NCBI GenBank assembly: GCA_963728985.1
Contig: CAVSME010000009.1
Coordinates: 372,001 to 436,000, forward strand
Direction of reading: 5' to 3'
Origin: DASXAI01 sp963728985
GTDB taxonomy: Bacteria > Actinomycetota > Acidimicrobiia > Acidimicrobiales > Ilumatobacteraceae
Length of the DNA: 64,000 nt
Shown here: piece after piece, positions 59,506 through 64,000 of the stretch
Layout of the letters: the number at the start of each line of letters is the position of its first letter
How positions within the stretch are numbered: the stretch's first letter is position 1
Program-made: the position numbers and the translations under genes
The notes under the pieces: model-generated
The model's input: the letters and a program-made list of their open reading frames with translations, nothing else
Database searches by the model: none
What the model was told of the DNA's origin: nothing

Positions 59506-60351
59506 TCAGGTGACCACGGCCGGTGCCCAACCGAAGATGCGCTGCAGCGTGCCGCCCATGAGCCCGTCGCGATCGGCCTCGCCGAGACGGTCGGTGTCGC
59601 GGAACGCGGCCACGGCGTCGCGGTATGAGCAGTGCTCAACGGCGCGGGTCCAGTCGGTGCCCCACATCATCCGATCGATGCCGAACGCCTCGATCATCCG
59701 ACCGATCGGCCCCCACAGATCGTCAAACGGGAAGGGCTCGTGCGACAGCGTGCAGGCACCGGTGACCTTGACTACGACGTTGGGGTAGGTGGCCAGCGCC
59801 AGCACGCTCCCCAAGTCGGCGAACGGGTCGGGCGGCGGCGGGGGCTTCATCGTCTGCACCAGCCCGAGATGATCGACGACGATCGTCGTGTCCGGATGGC
59901 GCCTGGCAAGGTCGTCGACAAAGTCCATCCGGCCCCAGCTCAACACGCACACCGGGAACCCAGCGCGCTCGGCCCCCGTCAGCAGTGCGGCTACGCCCGG
60001 GTCCTGCGCGCCGGCGGCTGGCGGCTTCCAACACACCAGGCGGACACCGACCGCTCCGGGCGTGGCCGCCCAGGCGGCGACGGCATCGCCGACGTCGGGC
60101 CGCGAGAAGTCGAACGGTGCGATGAGCGCGAAGCGGTCGTCGTGGTCGTGGTGGACCTCGACGGCATAGCTGTAGTCGTCGCGGTACATCGTCCACGGCG
60201 ACACGAGCAGGGCGCCGTCCACACCCACGGCGTCCATCGCTGCCACCATGTCATCGCCGGTGACCTCGGGCGGCCCCTGCAGGTGGGCGACCCACGGTCG
60301 CCCGGGATGGTCGCGCTCGTAGGCGTGGACCTGAGCATCGATAATCGCCAT
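59506..60351 (-). CDS. Amidohydrolase-2 family hydrolase
   Basis: A 281-residue TIM-barrel hydrolase. MAIIDAQVHAYERDHPGRPW carries the N-terminal metal motif with Gln in the first histidine place (AQVH), VVDHLGLVQ the later histidine, and MWGTDWTRAV the conserved aspartate. Lactonase or decarboxylase activity is typical. The start at 60351 is chosen over an upstream methionine because the family begins exactly there. It is the last gene before the right copy of the direct repeat and may or may not belong to the RiPP pathway. Confidence 0.78.
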   Translation of the reverse strand: MAIIDAQVHAYERDHPGRPWVAHLQGPPEVTGDDMVAAMDAVGVDGALLVSPWTMYRDDYSYAVEVHHDHDDRFALIAPFDFSRPDVGDAVAAWAATPGAVGVRLVCWKPPAAGAQDPGVAALLTGAERAGFPVCVLSWGRMDFVDDLARRHPDTTIVVDHLGLVQTMKPPPPPDPFADLGSVLALATYPNVVVKVTGACTLSHEPFPFDDLWGPIGRMIEAFGIDRMMWGTDWTRAVEHCSYRDAVAAFRDTDRLGEADRDGLMGGTLQRIFGWAPAVVT

Positions 60352-60418
60352 CACCCAGACGCTGCCACACCTACCGCGACCCGGCCAGCGGATGCCGCGC
60401 CGACACACACCCCGACAT

Positions 60419-60492
60419 CTTGCCAAGGTGACTGAGGTGATGCCCCCGACCAGGCCTTACGGGTATTTGCCCTGCTCAGGACCATCCATCGG
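60419..60492 (+). repeat. Right copy of imperfect direct repeat
   Basis: Matches 50896-50970 in the same orientation (62 of 75 positions, one gap). It begins CTTGCCAAGGTGACT, reproducing the tRNA anticodon stem but without a T arm or acceptor end on its left, so this copy is not a tRNA. It closes the interval containing the RiPP genes. Confidence 0.75.
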
Positions 60493-61014
60493 GCTCCCGA
60501 CGACGACACCAGCCGCGCTCGATAGGCCTACGGCGATCACATCGACCGGCGACTGACCGAGGTCAGGTCCAAGTACCACCGCGACAACGCCGCCAGCACA
60601 AACAGGAATGTCTGCCCCCGGTGGAGCGGGGCGGCGACAATCGACCCCGATCGATGGTCGATCCGAACGCCCGGGACGAGGCGTGCACGGCGGCGACGAA
60701 GGTCCGATCGTTGTCGTTCGAGACAACGCCGTCGTTCGTTCCGACCCGGGCGCGGGCGTTGAGATCGAGCGATGGGTCAGCCCACGGTCCTCACGAACTG
60801 TCGGATCGCCGCGGCACACGCCGGTGGACCCCGCCGCCGGCTACGTCGAACCCACCACGTCGCTCCTCCGACGATGTCGTCGATCCCGCCGGTGAGGGCT
60901 GACACCGTCGAGGAGTAGCTCGGCACACCGCGGCCTGGCCCGCAACCTGGTGCGCCTAGCCCTGGCGCTTGGTGATCGTGACGCTTCCCAGGCCGGCCGC
61001 CTCCGTGGCAGCGG
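60493..61014. other. Gene-free stretch right of the repeat
   Basis: About 520 bp without a gene that I can support. Short open frames exist on both strands but show no family features. I looked for an integrase remnant and found none. This could be decayed element DNA. Confidence 0.4.
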
Positions 61015-61872
61015 TCATCGCCGTGCGGCGCGAATGATCCAGGCAGCAGACCCGAACACCACGCCTTCCGGCGTGGCGTGGGCGGCGATCGTGGCTCGCA
61101 GGTCGTCGAGGGCGCGGCGCCGGCCGGGCTCGTCGAGGCCTTCGAGCATCCAGCCCACGAGACCGATGACGAACTGGTGGGTGTCTTCGATGTCGGTACC
61201 GAACCACATTCCGGCTTCGGCCGCCGTGAGATCGATGTCGGTGAACCCCGCCGACGACAGGACCGTCCGGACCCTGTCGGGGTCTGACAACGCGAACGGT
61301 CCCGGCGCATCAGGCGGTGGGGCGGGACGCTCCCGACCGGCCGCCAGGGCGGCCGCGATCTCGCGGATCCACTCGTTGGCGGCCAACCCCTGCCAGGCGA
61401 CCATCAGCAGTCGGCCATGTGGGGCGAGTGAACGTCCGATGTTGGTGAACGCAGCGCGGGAGTCCCCGAAGAACATCGCCCCGGTGCGGCTGATCGCCAC
61501 GTCGAAGGATTCGGCGTCGAAGGGGTGGATCTGGGCATCGGCGTGCAGGAACGATGCGTTCGTCACACCTTCGGCGACGCTGCGCTGGTGGGCGTAATCG
61601 AGCATCTTGGTCGACAGGTCGACGCCGAGCGCCGATCCTGCCGATGCGGCGCGAGCCGCATCGCGGGTGGTCTGACCGGTGCCGCAGCCGATGTCCAGGA
61701 CCCGCTCGGTCTCCATGATCGCCGCAGCGGCGAGCAGCCGCCGGTGGTACTCGGCGACCGACCGGTCGAAGTAGTCGGCGTGCGCCGCCCAATAGGCGCC
61801 CTCGTCCCCGTCCCACGCGCCGAGCTGCTCGGCGTTGGACGGATGCACCGTCACCGAGTTGGCCGTTGCCAT
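61015..61872 (-). CDS. Class I SAM-dependent methyltransferase
   Basis: A 285-residue methyltransferase: VLDIGCGTGQTTRDAARAA is motif I, ALGVDLSTKMLDYA motif II, and FDVAISRTGAMFF motif III. Small-molecule or lipid acceptor likely; subgroup resembles ubiquinone/menaquinone-type methyltransferase-like proteins. It is divergent from the PadR regulator gene 57 bp away and shares an intergenic region with two inverted repeats, so PadR likely controls it. Outside the repeat-bounded RiPP interval. Confidence 0.83.
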   Translation of the reverse strand: MATANSVTVHPSNAEQLGAWDGDEGAYWAAHADYFDRSVAEYHRRLLAAAAIMETERVLDIGCGTGQTTRDAARAASAGSALGVDLSTKMLDYAHQRSVAEGVTNASFLHADAQIHPFDAESFDVAISRTGAMFFGDSRAAFTNIGRSLAPHGRLLMVAWQGLAANEWIREIAAALAAGRERPAPPPDAPGPFALSDPDRVRTVLSSAGFTDIDLTAAEAGMWFGTDIEDTHQFVIGLVGWMLEGLDEPGRRRALDDLRATIAAHATPEGVVFGSAAWIIRAARR

Positions 61873-61889
61873 GGCCGACCTCCTGGTAA

Positions 61890-61925
61890 TCTCCCTTTGG
61901 GATAGTTACTCTCTCCCAATGGGAG
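61890..61925. promoter_or_regulatory. Two phased inverted repeats in the PadR-methyltransferase divergent region
   Basis: TCCC-TTT-GGGA (61892-61902) and CTCCC-AAT-GGGAG (61913-61925) have centres 22 bp apart, two helical turns. The second overlaps the PadR ribosome-binding site. This is a likely PadR operator with autorepression and control of the divergent methyltransferase gene. Confidence 0.65.
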
Positions 61926-61929
61926 GATC

Positions 61930-62586
61930 ATGTCAAGCGTACCGGCGATGACGACCACGTCGTACGCCATCTTGGGGTTGCTGGCCGTCAAGCCGTGGAC
62001 CACCCACGAGCTGGTCCAGCAGGTCGACCGCAGCCTGCGCCGGCTATGGCCGCGGGCTCAGAGCAAGCTCTACGAGGAACCGAAGAAACTCGTCGCCCAC
62101 GGCTTCGCCCGGGCCACGGATGACTCCGTCGGTCGCCGCCGCCGCACTCGCTACACCATCACCCCCAAGGGCCGCCGAGCACTCGCCGGGTGGCTGCAGG
62201 AGCCCGGTGCGGGACCGGCACTCGAGTTCGAGCAGCTCCTCAAGATCCACTTCGCCGACAGTGGCACCAAAGCCGACGTCCTCGTCAACCTGCAAGCAGC
62301 ACGGGCCTGGGTGCTGGAGCAGAACCGGGAGAACCTCACCGCCGCACGCGACTACCTCGCCGGCGAAGGGCCCTTCCCGGAACGAGCAGCGCTCAACCAG
62401 CTCGGAGGCCGGTTCCTGACCGACTTCTACGTGACCGTCGCCCGCTGGGTGCACTGGGCCACCGAGATCGTCGACGGCTGGCCCGACGATGTCCGTGACG
62501 CGCCCTTCGACGTGGCGGCCGCCCAGCAGGGCGTCGACCTGGCCGAGAGCATCGACGTCCTCCTACGCTCACCCACCCCACGGTGA
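61930..62586 (+). CDS. PadR family transcriptional regulator
   Basis: A 218-residue PadR-like repressor. The winged helix-turn-helix spans SYAILGLLAVKPWTTHELVQQ to RRRRTRYTITPKGRRALAGWL (about 10-90), followed by a helical C-terminal dimerisation domain. PadR proteins release DNA on binding small phenolic or drug-like ligands. ATG at 61930; GGGAGG lies just upstream inside an inverted repeat, so repressor binding would mask both promoter and ribosome-binding site. Confidence 0.85.
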   Translation: MSSVPAMTTTSYAILGLLAVKPWTTHELVQQVDRSLRRLWPRAQSKLYEEPKKLVAHGFARATDDSVGRRRRTRYTITPKGRRALAGWLQEPGAGPALEFEQLLKIHFADSGTKADVLVNLQAARAWVLEQNRENLTAARDYLAGEGPFPERAALNQLGGRFLTDFYVTVARWVHWATEIVDGWPDDVRDAPFDVAAAQQGVDLAESIDVLLRSPTPR

Positions 62587-62730
62587 CGATCAGCTCTTGC
62601 GACTCAACCAATAGAGCGTCGGATCGGCTCGTCGACGCGGATCGAGCACGCGGTCCACGGTTCCACCGTGCTGCCAACCGGTTCGGGATCGTCGTCACCG
62701 GCCTCGCTGACCACCGACCACCGTCAAGGA

Positions 62731-62931
62731 TCAGGCGCAGCCACTCACGTGTGCGCCACCGCCCACCGCCTCGGCGGCGGCGCGGCCGCCTACCGCAGCA
62801 GCCCGCTGCTGCGGGCGCTGCGCAACGTCGAGACCGCCCGACAGCACCAGATGTTCAGCCAGGGTCTGCGCCCCCACCTCGCCCGCACCCTGGCCGGCAC
62901 CAACGAGGCCCACCCGCCCTTCGTCACCTGA
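62731..62931 (+). pseudogene. Acyl-CoA dehydrogenase C-terminal fragment
   Basis: The frame reads CATAHRLGGGAAAYRSSPLL, then RALRNVETARQHQMFSQGL and stops at 62931. Gly-Gly-x-Ala-x-Tyr-x-x-Ser-Pro-Leu-x-Arg followed by a QH pair is the C-terminal helix block of acyl-CoA dehydrogenase-type flavoproteins. No preceding domains are present in any frame, so this is a remnant. Confidence 0.55.
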
Positions 62932-63259
62932 TCGGCGGCGACGAGTCGCCCGTGACTCCTGCGAGCGACTCCAGGCATGAGCCCCAAGCAGGCGTTGAGC
63001 GGGGTGGCCGGGAGGAGTGCTGGCGGAATGGGTCCTCACGTGGAGTTCGCTGCCTCAGGGGATCCGTTGGTTGCATTGGCCGGTCCGTCACGTTGTTGGA
63101 CTGGCCCGGGGTGGTTACCTCGATCCACCGGGTGACGCTGCGGTTGATTGGGACAGGATCGCCGAGGTGCTCCAGGACTGCGTCCGTCTGGTTGAACCTG
63201 CGACAGCTGTGGCGGGTTGGAGTCACAGATAGTTCGTGAGTCACCGACGACCGGCGACT
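62932..63259. other. Intergenic stretch with no recognisable feature
   Basis: About 330 bp between the acyl-CoA dehydrogenase remnant and the AHSA1-type gene. No coding frame, tRNA or strong hairpin that I can support. Confidence 0.4.
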
Positions 63260-63766
63260 TCAGTTCTGGCCGGAGTCGATTCGATGGAGATAGGCGCCGA
63301 GTTTGTCGAGCGCCATCGTCCATCCGGCCGCACCAGGCGAGTCGGCCTGAATCCCGGCGTGTGTCAATACCAACTTCGTGCGGCCGCCGACGCTTTCGAG
63401 TTCGACGCGAACCTCAGTCGTGGCGGGATGTCCCTCGGGCATACCCATGTCCGAGGGCGATACCACGTTGCCGTTCGCGTCCGACATCGACTCGGTGTAC
63501 ACGAGTCGCTCGTTGGTAACCACTTCGCGGTACTCGCCGGTGAACCACATCTGCATGGCGCCGTTGGGCGTGTGCACCTCCATGCACACCAGACGGGAGC
63601 CGCCGACGCGCACATCCATCTTCGCGACGGGGATGGTCGCACCGTCGGGCCCGTACCACCTGGCGAAGTGTTCCGGATCAGTCCACAGCTGCCAGATGAG
63701 ATCCACCGGGGCATCGAAGCTGCGCTCGATCGTCACGGCGTGCTGGGAAGGGTTGTTGTCCGTCAT
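63260..63766 (-). CDS. SRPBCC/AHSA1-type protein
   Basis: A 168-residue SRPBCC-fold protein: VTIERSFDAPVDLIWQLWTDPEHFARWYGP is the diagnostic AHSA1 opening (in parts), and MALDKLGAYLHRI the C-terminal helix. Function of these homologues in bacteria is unclear; they are often regulated by and co-transcribed with an ArsR-type regulator, as here. Start at 63766; the longer frame runs into the upstream gene. Confidence 0.85.
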   Translation of the reverse strand: MTDNNPSQHAVTIERSFDAPVDLIWQLWTDPEHFARWYGPDGATIPVAKMDVRVGGSRLVCMEVHTPNGAMQMWFTGEYREVVTNERLVYTESMSDANGNVVSPSDMGMPEGHPATTEVRVELESVGGRTKLVLTHAGIQADSPGAAGWTMALDKLGAYLHRIDSGQN

Positions 63767-63771
63767 CGTGA

Positions 63772-64000
63772 TCACCCGTCTCGTCGCGGTCGGAGTTGCT
63801 TGAGGTACTCGTCCATCCGGTCGAAGCGGGCCTCCCACACGCAGCGATACTGCTCTGCCCAGCTCGAGACCTCTTCGAGCGGTGTTGCGTCGAGGGCGCA
63901 TGGCCGGTACTGGGCTCGTTGACCTCGTCGGACCAGCCCGGCCCGTTCCAGCACCTTGATGTGCTTGGAGATTGCCGGGAGCGTCATCGCGAACGGCTCG
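63772..64000 (-). CDS. ArsR-type helix-turn-helix regulator (N-terminus beyond window)
   Basis: The 76 visible codons contain MTLPAISKHIKVLERAGLVRR, the recognition helix of ArsR/SmtB-type regulators, then RRGQRAQYRPCALDATPLEE and a C-terminal helix. It lacks the classical metal-binding CxC. It is 5 bp upstream of the AHSA1-type gene. The N-terminus lies past position 64000. Confidence 0.8.
   Translation of the reverse strand, partial: EPFAMTLPAISKHIKVLERAGLVRRGQRAQYRPCALDATPLEEVSSWAEQYRCVWEARFDRMDEYLKQLRPRRDG

Noticed and set aside
60419..60440. Second tRNA at the right repeat
   Set aside because: Only the anticodon stem resembles a tRNA; there is no T arm or acceptor stem.
60493..61014. 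Integrase remnant beside the right repeat
   Set aside because: I searched both strands by eye for tyrosine or serine recombinase motifs and saw none.

Overview
The window is high-GC bacterial DNA with dense, short-spaced genes and frequent GTG starts. Gene content fits an actinobacterium, and an Acidimicrobiia-like lineage is my best guess: two F420-type luciferase-like oxidoreductases, a DUF222/HNH protein, CaiB-type CoA transferases, Baeyer-Villiger-type monooxygenases and a secreted protease with C-terminal repeats. No rRNA gene, complete tRNA or CRISPR array was seen. The lineage is inferred, not shown.

Layout. 1-18.2 kb: mixed metabolism, starting with a cut-off dephospho-CoA kinase gene, then hydrolases, luciferase-like oxidoreductases, a keto-acid hydratase, an LtrA membrane protein, a large secreted subtilase with three tandem repeats, an N-acyl-D-amino-acid deacylase-like enzyme, a K+ channel, a DUF222/HNH protein and a citrate synthase-family protein. 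18.3-35.2 kb: a respiration and stress block with cytochrome bd (cydAB), NDH-2, a GMC oxidoreductase, a GH15 glycosidase, SHOCT and DUF6325 proteins, an SdsA-like alkylsulfatase, a K+ channel and a large LuxR-family regulator. Six copies of an 8-5-8 palindrome (CATCRYCC-N5-GGRTGATG) sit in front of its operons, which suggests one undescribed regulon. 35.2-48.7 kb: acyl-CoA, ketone and steroid-like catabolism (SDRs, two Baeyer-Villiger-type monooxygenases, CoA transferases including a tandem fusion, thiolase, amidohydrolase). It contains a selenoprotein gene of the UGSC family, read through an in-frame TGA.

48.6-51.1 kb is a decayed junction: two collapsed toxin-antitoxin remnants, a cupredoxin fragment and the 3' part of a tRNA-Gly gene. 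From there to 60.5 kb lies a compact gene cluster bracketed by an imperfect ~75-bp direct repeat that begins in the tRNA anticodon arm. It holds an ECF sigma factor, a JmjC-type oxygenase, an extended TfuA protein, a YcaO cyclodehydratase/thioamidation enzyme, a 94-residue precursor-like peptide, a tetrapyrrole-methylase-fold (borosin-like) methyltransferase, a second 2OG-Fe(II)-like oxygenase and a flavin-dependent halogenase. I read this as a previously undescribed RiPP (ribosomal peptide) pathway combining backbone thioamidation, methylation, hydroxylation and halogenation. This is the main find.

60.5-64 kb: a methyltransferase divergent from a PadR regulator with two phased operators, an acyl-CoA dehydrogenase fragment, and an AHSA1-type protein with the start of an ArsR-type regulator running off the window. 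All family assignments come from reading motifs by eye; no database search was possible.
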